IMG/VR virus record: IMGVR_UViG_3300042197_000101 | Location: 1 to 36,048 of that record | DNA: 36,048 bases | Reading direction: 5' to 3' (one strand) | DNA from: a virus | Shown: positions 20,926-28,450 of the stretch, piece by piece | Numbering within the stretch: the first letter of the stretch is position 1 | Layout: every line of letters starts with the position of its first letter | The notes under the pieces: generated by a model | The model's database searches: none | Told to the model about the DNA's origin: nothing | The model's input: the letters and a program-made list of their open reading frames with translations, nothing else | Made by a program: the position numbers and the translations under genes

Positions 20926-21248
20926 AAAAAGGGGTGACGGTGATGATTGGGCTTCTCGGGCCGAAGAAAGAAATGGCTGAGAAGGAGGAGGGCGGTCTTC
21001 TGATGGACGAAGAAGAATGTCCTCTGGCTACCCAAGACGAGGTAATCAACAAGGGCAACAAGCAGAAAGCAATCCTGACCGCTAACTACGGCCCTTCAGA
21101 GGGTGAGCAGAAGTGTGGGAATTGTGAGTACGGAGAGAAGCTCAAGGGCTGCGGCCTCGGTAAAGGCGAGATATTCTGTGGCCTTTACGAATTTAAGTGC
21201 AAAGACTCCAATGTCTGTGATGCTTGGGATAACGGAGAAGACGATTAA
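20922..21248 (+). CDS. Cysteine-rich protein, HiPIP-like pattern
   Basis: The product has 108 residues; a start at ATG 20943 is also possible. The C-terminal half has the order NYGPSEGEQKCGNCEYGEKL, then GCGLGKGEIFCGLYEF and NVCDAWDN. The spacing CxxC-Cys-Cys-CxxW recalls high-potential iron-sulfur proteins and small zinc or iron-sulfur domains found in uncharacterised phage proteins. The N-terminal half is acidic. Metal binding is inferred from six cysteines; no redox partner is encoded. Confidence 0.55.
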   Translation: MKKGVTVMIGLLGPKKEMAEKEEGGLLMDEEECPLATQDEVINKGNKQKAILTANYGPSEGEQKCGNCEYGEKLKGCGLGKGEIFCGLYEFKCKDSNVCDAWDNGEDD

Positions 21249-21281
21249 ACTTGGGGTTGCCTCCCCACAAGGGATTCGGTC

Positions 21282-22157
21282 TTGAACACACCTGGCAACC
21301 CCTCCCGAATTGCTATCTACATTCCTTATAGGAACCGAGAGGAACATCTCAAGAAGATGCTCCCACACACAGTATCGTTTTTCCGCAGAAACACGAATTT
21401 AGAGCCGTTATTTATCCTCGCAGAGCAAACCGATGACTGCCCATTTAATAAAGGGGCGATCCTTAACGGGGCTTACTTTGCGACCAAAGACTTATCTGAC
21501 TACATTTGTTTCAACGATGTAGACTACTTGCCGATGTGGGCGGACTACTCAAAACCCGCTCTGCCTTCGAGGATTATCTGGTGGGGACTCCACGAAAGAC
21601 CTATGGGCCACGGAACCAATGGGGTTATTAAGGCTCAGAAACATGGGTTGGCTGCGGTCAATGTGATGACCCACCAACAGTTCCAGTCGGCTAATGGCTG
21701 GTCTAATAATTACTGGGGTTGGGGCTACGAAGACACCGACCTAGCAAAGAGACTTGAATCTGTCGGCTGGCCTATAGGCTACAAGGACGGGACATTTATC
21801 GCTCTCGACCACGACTCAAACGGATACACCCCTACAGGCCCAAGTGAGTCCTGTAAGCGCAACGAAGAAGTATTCCATAACCAGACTTACCCGAACCTGA
21901 CCGACGGACTGAGTTCCATATCTGCAAATGTGGTGAGTATTACCAATCACATGGCTAAGGGTCTGGAAGACGAAACCGCACCTTTAATCTGGTGCAAATT
22001 CAACTTAGAGGACAGTTATGCCATTCAAAAGCAAAGCGCAGGGTCGCCTGATGTACGCAGTGGCAAACAACCCGAAGCTCGGGAAGAAACTGGGAATCCC
22101 CCAGAAGGTTGCCAAGGAGATGGTGGAGAAAACCCCGTCAATGAAAAAGCTGCCTGA
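21282..22157 (+). CDS. GT7-family beta-1,4-galactosyltransferase-like enzyme
   Basis: The product has 291 residues. The first 245 match the beta4-galactosyltransferase fold: RIAIYIPYRNREEHLKKML, EQTDDCPFNKGAILNGA, the metal-binding CFNDVDYLP (Asp79-Val-Asp81) and the acceptor-site motif NNYWGWGYEDTDLAKRL. Family members use UDP-sugars and Mn2+. The start is TTG at 21282, the only start available after the upstream stop. There is no signal anchor, unlike animal homologues, so it would act in the cytoplasm. Residues 246-291 are low in complexity and lie over another gene in a different frame, so they may be a recent read-through tail. Confidence 0.85.
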   Translation: MNTPGNPSRIAIYIPYRNREEHLKKMLPHTVSFFRRNTNLEPLFILAEQTDDCPFNKGAILNGAYFATKDLSDYICFNDVDYLPMWADYSKPALPSRIIWWGLHERPMGHGTNGVIKAQKHGLAAVNVMTHQQFQSANGWSNNYWGWGYEDTDLAKRLESVGWPIGYKDGTFIALDHDSNGYTPTGPSESCKRNEEVFHNQTYPNLTDGLSSISANVVSITNHMAKGLEDETAPLIWCKFNLEDSYAIQKQSAGSPDVRSGKQPEAREETGNPPEGCQGDGGENPVNEKAA

Positions 22158-22170
22158 GAAAAAGAAATGA
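22018..22170 (+). CDS. Small basic phage protein overprinting the GT7 tail
   Basis: The 50-residue product begins MPFKSKAQGRLMYAVANNPK and continues LGKKLGIPQKVAKEMVEK, matching a short basic protein widely seen in phages (MPFKSKxQxRxMYA start). GAGGA lies five bases before the ATG. It lies in a different frame from the glycosyltransferase, overlapping it by 140 bases, and couples to the next gene by ATGA. The function is not known; it may be a packaged or nucleic-acid-binding protein. Confidence 0.75.
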   Translation: MPFKSKAQGRLMYAVANNPKLGKKLGIPQKVAKEMVEKTPSMKKLPEKKK

Positions 22171-22352
22171 ACTTCTTTATCGGGGTGATCTTTTTTTGTC
22201 TTCCTGGCGACTGTGCCTTTTGGAAAGCAGAGGAGATCTTCGATACCAAGGCCCAGTGTGAAAAAGCCTTAGATAAGGCACTGGATACTTTTGAGAAACA
22301 CGCTGAGATTGCTTCTGGCGCTTGTCTACAGATAAGGATGACCAAGATATGA
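22167..22352 (+). CDS. Small protein with signal-like N-terminus and four Cys
   Basis: The 61-residue product starts MNFFIGVIFFCLPGDCAFWK, a hydrophobic stretch that could be a signal peptide or anchor. A helical region with further cysteines (Cys31, Cys53) follows, suggesting disulfides outside the cytoplasm. It is joined by ATGA to both neighbours. Such proteins are often periplasmic; the function is unknown. Confidence 0.6.
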   Translation: MNFFIGVIFFCLPGDCAFWKAEEIFDTKAQCEKALDKALDTFEKHAEIASGACLQIRMTKI

Positions 22353-22507
22353 AACAAGTCTACGACAAGCCCCGTCCCAAAGGATTAGGCAAGCCACAAG
22401 AACTCAGCCCGAATCAAAAGAAGGCGGCTAAGGCTTTCGCCAAGAAAACTGGGACTAAGTATCCATCCCTGCTGGCGAACATGAAAGGCGCACAGGCTAA
22501 AAAATGA
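22349..22507 (+). CDS. Small lysine-rich phage protein
   Basis: The product has 52 residues from ATG 22349. LSPNQKKAAKAFAKKTGTKY followed by PSLLANM is a motif I recall in short basic proteins near phage packaging genes. It is probably DNA-associated or packaged. ATGA overlaps on both sides show tight coupling. An upstream ATG at 22322 is open but lies within the preceding gene. Confidence 0.65.
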   Translation: MKQVYDKPRPKGLGKPQELSPNQKKAAKAFAKKTGTKYPSLLANMKGAQAKK

Positions 22508-22794
22508 AGGTACGGGAAGCCGCCAAGATATTTGAGCGCATAGGCGTAGAGGGTTATAACAAGCCCAAGCGCACCCCGAACCATCCAACGAAGTCTCATG
22601 TTGTGGTCGCTAAAGAGGGCGACAAAGTAAAGACTATTCGATTCGGGCAGCAGGGCATGAAAGGTTCCCCTCCAAGAGAAGGTGAGTCAGAAGCCGACAA
22701 AGCTCGCAGGAAGTCATTTAAGGCTCGACACGCTAAGAACATTGCTAAAGGCAAGATGAGTGCAGCTTGGTGGGCTAATAAAACCAAGTGGTGA
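22504..22794 (+). CDS. Conserved basic phage protein (DUF6321-like)
   Basis: The product has 96 residues. The C-terminal KSFKARHAKNIAKGKMSAAW followed by WANKTKW is a hallmark of a conserved phage domain of unknown function that I associate with DUF6321. The N-terminal half is a basic beta region with HVVVAKEGDKVKTIRFGQQG. It is coupled by ATGA to the gene before, and a 577-residue protein follows three bases later. A structural or packaging-associated role is plausible. Confidence 0.7.
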   Translation: MKVREAAKIFERIGVEGYNKPKRTPNHPTKSHVVVAKEGDKVKTIRFGQQGMKGSPPREGESEADKARRKSFKARHAKNIAKGKMSAAWWANKTKW

Positions 22795-22797
22795 TCT

Positions 22798-24531
22798 ATG
22801 GATGAATTTTTCTACAACACCCTGCCGCAGGACACTCAGGACTTCACACAAGTCTTGAGGGGTGTTAGGCGGAGTCTTGGGGATGTAGCAAGAGGTGTCT
22901 CTTACTACCCTTATGACCTTATTGGTGCGCCTGTAGACATTATTAACATGGCTCTAACTCCTATGGGTTTGGGGTCTCAGCAACCAGTATTGGGAAGCGA
23001 CTACTTACGCAATATCGGTAAGTCGTTGGGACTTGCTCAAGACCCGACGGGGTCAATTCCTGAGACTGTTTCAAGGATAGGTGCAGGGTTTATCAATCCG
23101 GCTGCTGGAGCGAGGGCGGTGGGGCAGATCCCCCAGGCGGTCACGAGAGGGGCTAATGTCTCTGCTGACAAACTCGTGCAGATGATTACCCAGAATCCTC
23201 GTGCGACAGCGATGGGGGTTATAGACGAGACCTCGATGCCTTTTATGCAAGCGATGGCTCCGAAGGTGTCAGACCTACCACCGCTGCCAAGAGAGTCTTT
23301 TGTTGAAGGCGTTCCTGCTGGGCAAGAGTTGATTGTGCATCACAACATTTCTCCAGAAAAACTGAGCAAAGTTCAGAAAGTTGGGGGGATGCCAGTTCCG
23401 TCAATTGCTATTTCTAATGTAGAAAGCCCATTGACTGGGTTTGGGGACATATCCCTTATTGGTAGCCCATCAATGGCGAATCCGTCTGCGAAAAACCCAG
23501 TGTATGGTTTTGATGCTTACACGGCTCGTGCCCCTCGTATCACATACAAGTTTGATAGCAAATCAGAAAAGAACCTTGCTAATGTTTTTTCTGATGTGAA
23601 GAACGATGTCAAAACAACCGGAATTTATGATCTTGTAGACAACTGGGATAGCCGTGAATTTAACGACCTGATGAGGGCGAAGTTTCTTAAAGAGAAGGGT
23701 GTTTTACCGAACTCCTCTGACTTTAAGGACAAGTGGGACTTTTCTAGGGCAATACAAGTAGCGACGGACGCTAATTATCCAGAATACAGGGCGTGGGTAA
23801 GAGACTTTGATAGCCGTCTTGCCGATGCTGGTGTCAATATCCAAGAGAAAATTTTCAAAGGTTTTACCCCATCTGGAAACAGGAAGTATGCAGAAGCAAA
23901 CCTAGAAAACCTTGTCAAAGAGATGAAAGGTGGGGCTGGTTCTGAGGGTATAAATTATGGCGTTGGAAACTTGAGGGCCGTGGCTACACCAAAGTTCAAA
24001 AAGATTGATGACATCAAAGCTGCCCGAGGAAAGATTGTCCCGTCAGAAGAATTCCAAGAAATAAAGAAAAGCATCACTGACGCTTACTCAGACCTTTCAG
24101 ATAGGATCGCCAAACTTGGCGACCAAGAAGGCTACGGGTATAGACCAGAAGATGTCCTGTATGACATTGGTCAGGCAAAGAATGTCAACTTGCTAGACAG
24201 ATTCAAAGTCGGTGCTGATGACGAACTAAAAGCAGACATTGGCATCTTCATTAGAAAACTACAGAAGTTGCCTACAGAGTATTTTGAAATTAAACCTCAA
24301 AGGGCTGTACAAGTGTCCGAGTTTGAGGGGGCAATTGTTCCTGCTGATGCGCCTGAGTCCTCAGTAAACTATCTTAGAGACCAAGGCATCGAAAGAATAT
24401 ACTTCTACTCCACTCCAGAAGAACGCACAGAATTGTTTAAGAAGTTTGGTGACAAGATGTTTAGCGCAACTCCAGCGGTAGGAGCAGGACTTCTAGGCGC
24501 AGGAATGTACCAAGACGAACAGATGTATTAA
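22798..24531 (+). CDS. Polyvalent-type protein, possible ADP-ribosyltransferase-like effector
   Basis: The product has 577 residues. The N-terminal 130 residues are helical with a short Gly/Ala stretch. Around residue 175-240, ELIVHHNISPEKLSKVQKVG, MPVPSIAISNVE, FGDISLIG and NPVYGFDAYTAR form a block that occurs in large polyvalent proteins of mobile elements, next to or part of ART/MuF-type toxin domains. A second conserved block (GINYGVGNLRAVATPKFKKI, DDIKAARGKIVP) lies near 382-420. The C-terminus is hydrophobic. Polyvalent proteins are usually injected with phage DNA. Catalytic identity is unproven. It sits directly before the terminase genes. Confidence 0.6.
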   Translation: MDEFFYNTLPQDTQDFTQVLRGVRRSLGDVARGVSYYPYDLIGAPVDIINMALTPMGLGSQQPVLGSDYLRNIGKSLGLAQDPTGSIPETVSRIGAGFINPAAGARAVGQIPQAVTRGANVSADKLVQMITQNPRATAMGVIDETSMPFMQAMAPKVSDLPPLPRESFVEGVPAGQELIVHHNISPEKLSKVQKVGGMPVPSIAISNVESPLTGFGDISLIGSPSMANPSAKNPVYGFDAYTARAPRITYKFDSKSEKNLANVFSDVKNDVKTTGIYDLVDNWDSREFNDLMRAKFLKEKGVLPNSSDFKDKWDFSRAIQVATDANYPEYRAWVRDFDSRLADAGVNIQEKIFKGFTPSGNRKYAEANLENLVKEMKGGAGSEGINYGVGNLRAVATPKFKKIDDIKAARGKIVPSEEFQEIKKSITDAYSDLSDRIAKLGDQEGYGYRPEDVLYDIGQAKNVNLLDRFKVGADDELKADIGIFIRKLQKLPTEYFEIKPQRAVQVSEFEGAIVPADAPESSVNYLRDQGIERIYFYSTPEERTELFKKFGDKMFSATPAVGAGLLGAGMYQDEQMY

Positions 24532-24532
24532 C

Positions 24533-24548
24533 CTGTATACTTATACAG
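24533..24548. promoter_or_regulatory. Palindromic operator-like site before the terminase genes
   Basis: CTGTATACTTATACAG is an inverted repeat with 7-base perfect arms and a 2-base centre. It lies one base after the preceding stop and 28 bases before the small terminase ATG. It also contains TATACT, a possible -10 box. A dimeric regulator such as one of the phage winged-helix proteins could bind here. Confidence 0.55.
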
Positions 24549-24576
24549 TACCCGAACAACCTAAGAGGATTCGGAA

Positions 24577-24864
24577 ATGGAAGTTGAAAAAATAGATCAA
24601 GATAAATCAACACACGGTGGGGCTAGGGTTGGTGCTGGGCGACCGAAAGGCGTACCCAACAAGGTGTCTCGCCAAGTAAAAGAGAACATCATCTCTGTCT
24701 TTGAGGAACTTGGGGGCCGTGAGGCTATGACCGAGTGGGCGAAGCGGGACGAAAGGAACATGACAGAGTTCTACCGGATGTATACCAGAATGGCCCCGAT
24801 AGAGCAGAAGATTAGTGGCGACGCTGAGAACCCGATCCAAATGGCAATTGGATGGATGAAGTAA
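24577..24864 (+). CDS. terS: Terminase small subunit
   Basis: The 95-residue product carries THGGARVGAGRPKGVPNKVS, the Arg/Gly-rich DNA-binding start typical of a class of small terminases. Helices follow (VKENIISVFEELGGREAMTE) along with an oligomerisation segment. It overlaps the large subunit gene by 13 bases, the usual TerS-TerL order. It would recognise the packaging site and load the motor. AGAGG lies upstream of the ATG. Confidence 0.8.
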   Translation: MEVEKIDQDKSTHGGARVGAGRPKGVPNKVSRQVKENIISVFEELGGREAMTEWAKRDERNMTEFYRMYTRMAPIEQKISGDAENPIQMAIGWMK

Positions 24865-26117
24865 AAGAAATCGTCATTCCGTACAAACCGAGGGAGCATC
24901 AACTTGCAATCCATACGGCAGTTGATACTCACCGATTTACAGTTGCAGTCTGTCACCGAAGGTTTGGAAAAACAGTTGCGGCAATCAACGAAATCATTAA
25001 AGCTGCGGTCAACTGCGAACGGGAGGCTCCTCGTTATGCCTACATCGCACCGACTTATACACAAGCCAAAAGAGTCGCTTGGGACTACTTACTAAAGTAC
25101 ACCGAGCCTCTGGAGGCAAAGGCAAACATCACAGAGTTGCGGGTGGACTTCTGGGGACGAAGAATCTCGCTCTACGGAGCAGACAACCCAGACAGTCTCC
25201 GAGGGATTTACTTAGACGGGGTGGTTCTCGACGAAGTCGGGGACATGAACCCAAAGATATGGAACGAGATCATAAGACCCGCACTAGCCGACAGACAGGG
25301 CTGGGCGATGTTTATTGGGACTCCAAAGGGTGCTAACCACTTCAAAGACCTCCGAGACCGAGCCGAGAAAGAGGCGGGCTGGGCGCTACTTGAGTTCAAG
25401 GCAAGCCAAACAGGAGTTGTACCGCTGGACGAACTGGAAGCAGCTCGTAAAGAGATGGGTGAAGATAAGTACGCCCAAGAATTTGAGTGTAGTTTTCATG
25501 CGGCAGTTGAGGGTTCGTACTATGGTTCGATCCTTAACGAACTTGAAGCGCAGGGCAGGGTTACTGAAGTCGTCCGAGATGATCTCTGTAAGACCTTTAC
25601 GGCATGGGATCTGGGGGTGGGCGACTCTACGGCAATATGGGTTGCTCAAGCTGCTGGGCAAGAAGTCCGGTTGCTCGACTACATTGAAAATCATGGCCAG
25701 GGTCTCGACTGGTATGTGCGTGAACTCACGAACAGGAATTGGCACAAAGCGTCACATCTCTTACCGCATGATGTGGAAGTCAGGGAGCTTGGAACGGGTC
25801 GCTCTCGTCTTGAGGTATTACGAGATGCGGGGCTTGACTGTACAGTCCTACCTAGACTCTCAGTTGACGACGGTATCCAAGCCGTTAGAAGACTATTACC
25901 GAGATGCTGGTTTAACTACCCACAGGTTAAGCAAGGTCTGGATTGCTTGAGGAATTACCGAAGGGAATATGATGAGAAGCGAAATGTCTTTTTTGACAAA
26001 CCTCTACACGATTGGGCTTCTCACGGGTCTGATGCCTTTCGCTATTTGGCAATGGGCATTGACACAAACACGACATGGAATAAACCACTCCCCGTTAAAA
26101 CGAACTGGATTGTGTAA
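24852..26117 (+). CDS. terL: Terminase large subunit
   Basis: The 421-residue DNA-packaging motor has Walker A CHRRFGKT (34-41), Walker B VVLDEV (124-129, Asp127-Glu128) and the coupling motif GTPKG (156-160). The RNase H-like nuclease domain has acidic residues in AWDLGVGDST (Asp253), LLPHDVE (Asp307) and HGSDAFRYL (Asp394). The length is slightly short but all motifs are present. It cuts concatemers and pumps DNA through the portal encoded next (TAATG overlap). Confidence 0.95.
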   Translation: MDEVKEIVIPYKPREHQLAIHTAVDTHRFTVAVCHRRFGKTVAAINEIIKAAVNCEREAPRYAYIAPTYTQAKRVAWDYLLKYTEPLEAKANITELRVDFWGRRISLYGADNPDSLRGIYLDGVVLDEVGDMNPKIWNEIIRPALADRQGWAMFIGTPKGANHFKDLRDRAEKEAGWALLEFKASQTGVVPLDELEAARKEMGEDKYAQEFECSFHAAVEGSYYGSILNELEAQGRVTEVVRDDLCKTFTAWDLGVGDSTAIWVAQAAGQEVRLLDYIENHGQGLDWYVRELTNRNWHKASHLLPHDVEVRELGTGRSRLEVLRDAGLDCTVLPRLSVDDGIQAVRRLLPRCWFNYPQVKQGLDCLRNYRREYDEKRNVFFDKPLHDWASHGSDAFRYLAMGIDTNTTWNKPLPVKTNWIV

Positions 26118-28207
26118 TGGATGACGGAAAACTTAAATCAATCGTAGAAGCCGAGATCGACAACGCTCTTGGCTATATAGAGACCGAGACCACAGAAGAC
26201 CGTCGCAAGTCTCTGGACTACTACAACCGCCAAGCCTACGGCAATGAGGTTGAGGGTCGGTCAACGATTGTGACTGGTGAGGTAGCCGAAGCCATTGATA
26301 GTGCGCTTCCTTCGCTGCTACGAGTTTTCACCCAATCCGATGAAGTGGTCAGATTTGAGCCTAATGGCCCTGGCGACGAGGAGAAATGTAAGCAAGCGAC
26401 TGAATACTGTAATTGGGTGCTAATGCGTGATAACGCAGGCGTTACAGTCCTGCACAACTGGTTTAAGGATGCTCTGCTTCAGAAGGTCGGGACAGTAAAG
26501 ATTTACTGGGATGAGAAAGAAGAAGTCAACACCGAACAATACGAGAACCTGTCCGAGGAAGAACTAGCCCTTTTGTTGGCAGACGAGCAGTATGAAATCG
26601 TCAGCCAAGAAGAAATGATGATTGGCGAGGTTCCTGTTCAGCCAACTCCAGAAGACATGATGCTGGCCCAGGGGATGCCTCCCATGATGCAGCCCATCTT
26701 TGCCTACAATGTAAAGGTCAAGAAGAAGGTCAACTCCGGTAAGGTGGTGGTGGAGAATGTCCCACCCGAGGAGTTCATCATCTCCAAGAAGGCTCGGACT
26801 ATTGGCGACACGCCTTTCTGTGCACACAGGAAACTCTCAACCCGCTCCGAGCTAATTGCTATGGGATTCAAGCGGGATGTAGTTGAGAATCTCCCGACCT
26901 ACGATGACCTGACATATACGCCTGAGCGTGTAGCCCGTTATTCGCAGGGTGAGCAACCAACCGAGAGGCAGTCATTTGACCTCTCCATGCAAGAAGTCGA
27001 GACATTTGAGTGCTTTATTCGGGTGGACTACGACGACGACGGAATCGCAGAACTTCGCAGAGTTTTCTACGCTGGCAACGAAATCCTTGAGAACGAGGAA
27101 ATCGACTATGTTCCGTTTGCCTCCGTTTGCCCGATTCCAATGCCGCATAAGTTCTTTGGACACTCGCTGGCTGACAGGACGATGGACTTGCAACTTATCA
27201 AGTCTACGATTACCCGCCAGATTCTTGACAACCTGTACCTGACGAACAACGCTCGAGTTGCTGCGGTAGAAGGCCAAGTGAACCTTGATGACCTTCTGAC
27301 AGTCACACCTGGCGGGATAGTGCGTGTTAAGAACCCGAACGCAATCGTACCCATATCAGTCCCGCCTGTAGCCTCCCAGTCGTTCCCTATGCTCCAGTAC
27401 CTTGACTCGGTGCAGGAGAAGCGCACAGGCATTTCTATGGCCTCCCAAGGGCTAGACCCCAACATCCTGCAAAACACGACTGCGACAGCGGTTGCGGCAA
27501 TGCAAAATGCTGGTGCGGCAAAGATTGAGTTGGTCGCCCGTATCTTCGCTGAGGGCGGTGTGCGGGATATGTTTAAGAACATCCTCCACCTTCTCTGCAA
27601 GTACCAAGACAAGCCCCGTGTAATCCGTCTGCGGGGCAAGTATGTCTCTATCGACCCCCGAGAGTGGGATTCTTCTTATGATGTTTCCGTGAATGTAGGA
27701 TTGGGAACTGGCAACCGCCAAGAACAGATGGCGATGCTGGCAATGGTTCTTCAGAAACAGGAGCAGATTCTTGGAACGCAAGGAGTTAGTGGGCCTTTGG
27801 TTGGCCTCACACAATATCGATCCACGCTTGGCAGATTCATCGAAAGCGCTGGTTTCAAAGACTCCAACGAGTTCTTTAGGGAAGTTACTCCCGAAATCGA
27901 GCAACAGATTGCACAGGCGACCTCGCAACCGCAGCCTGACCCAGCCACCGCAGCCCTGATGCAACAAGCACAGGCGCAGATCCAAGCCGACCAAGCCAGA
28001 GCACAGTCAGACATTCAGGTTCAGCAAGCGAAGGCTCAGGCTGATATTGCACTGCAACGAGAAAAGGCTATGGCTCAGATCATGTTGGAGCGGGAGAAAG
28101 CCGCTGCCGACTTAGAACTGAAAGCCGCAGAGTTCCAAGCAGAAGCCCAGATTAAAGCCGCCAAGGTAGGAGCGCAGATAACAGGCAATGTCCAAATACC
28201 AGGATAA
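26117..28207 (+). CDS. Portal protein, P22-like
   Basis: The product has 696 residues with the P22/podoviral portal outline. The N-terminal region (RKSLDYYNRQAYGNEVEGRS, EAIDSALPSLLRVF) is followed by an acidic wing insert (about 130-200) and a core with VENVPPEEFIISKKART and IPMPHKFFGHSLADRTMDLQ. TNNARVAAVEGQVNLDDLL comes next, and the Gln/Ala-rich C-terminal coiled coil forms the barrel. It makes the 12-fold DNA channel at one vertex. The size suits a P22-type portal with a long barrel. Confidence 0.92.
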   Translation: MDDGKLKSIVEAEIDNALGYIETETTEDRRKSLDYYNRQAYGNEVEGRSTIVTGEVAEAIDSALPSLLRVFTQSDEVVRFEPNGPGDEEKCKQATEYCNWVLMRDNAGVTVLHNWFKDALLQKVGTVKIYWDEKEEVNTEQYENLSEEELALLLADEQYEIVSQEEMMIGEVPVQPTPEDMMLAQGMPPMMQPIFAYNVKVKKKVNSGKVVVENVPPEEFIISKKARTIGDTPFCAHRKLSTRSELIAMGFKRDVVENLPTYDDLTYTPERVARYSQGEQPTERQSFDLSMQEVETFECFIRVDYDDDGIAELRRVFYAGNEILENEEIDYVPFASVCPIPMPHKFFGHSLADRTMDLQLIKSTITRQILDNLYLTNNARVAAVEGQVNLDDLLTVTPGGIVRVKNPNAIVPISVPPVASQSFPMLQYLDSVQEKRTGISMASQGLDPNILQNTTATAVAAMQNAGAAKIELVARIFAEGGVRDMFKNILHLLCKYQDKPRVIRLRGKYVSIDPREWDSSYDVSVNVGLGTGNRQEQMAMLAMVLQKQEQILGTQGVSGPLVGLTQYRSTLGRFIESAGFKDSNEFFREVTPEIEQQIAQATSQPQPDPATAALMQQAQAQIQADQARAQSDIQVQQAKAQADIALQREKAMAQIMLEREKAAADLELKAAEFQAEAQIKAAKVGAQITGNVQIPG

Positions 28208-28433
28208 CTACCCAGAGAGGGCCGCAAGGCTTCTTGCTGACGACTTCTTTGTCGATGTTGTAGAAAAACAACGACAAGCGTATATTTCTGTAATTCTCAA
28301 CAGTCTTGATACTGATATTGACCTCCGAGAGAGGGTGTTGATGAAGTACAAGGCTGTAGAGGAGTTTGTTGCGTCAATCCAATCTATTGCCGACGATCGA
28401 ACGATAGAGAAGAAACGCTTTAATATTTTTTAA
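28188..28433 (+). CDS. Small helical protein between portal and scaffold
   Basis: The 81-residue product is all-helical (ARLLADDFFVDVVEKQRQAY; LRERVLMKYKAVEEFVASIQ) and overlaps the portal gene by 20 bases. A short helical gene between portal and scaffold is common in podoviruses of this type. It may aid procapsid assembly. There is no membrane or DNA-binding signature. Function inferred from position only. Confidence 0.65.
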   Translation: MSKYQDNYPERAARLLADDFFVDVVEKQRQAYISVILNSLDTDIDLRERVLMKYKAVEEFVASIQSIADDRTIEKKRFNIF

Positions 28434-28450
28434 CTTTGTAAGGAGTCAAA

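Noticed and set aside
24607-24840. Minus-strand frame opposite the small terminase gene
   Set aside because: Shadow frame; the plus-strand DNA-binding motif and coupling to terL are clear.
27106-27994. Two long minus-strand frames opposite the portal gene
   Set aside because: Portal motifs on the plus strand are convincing and the opposing translations are Arg/Ser-rich with no motif.
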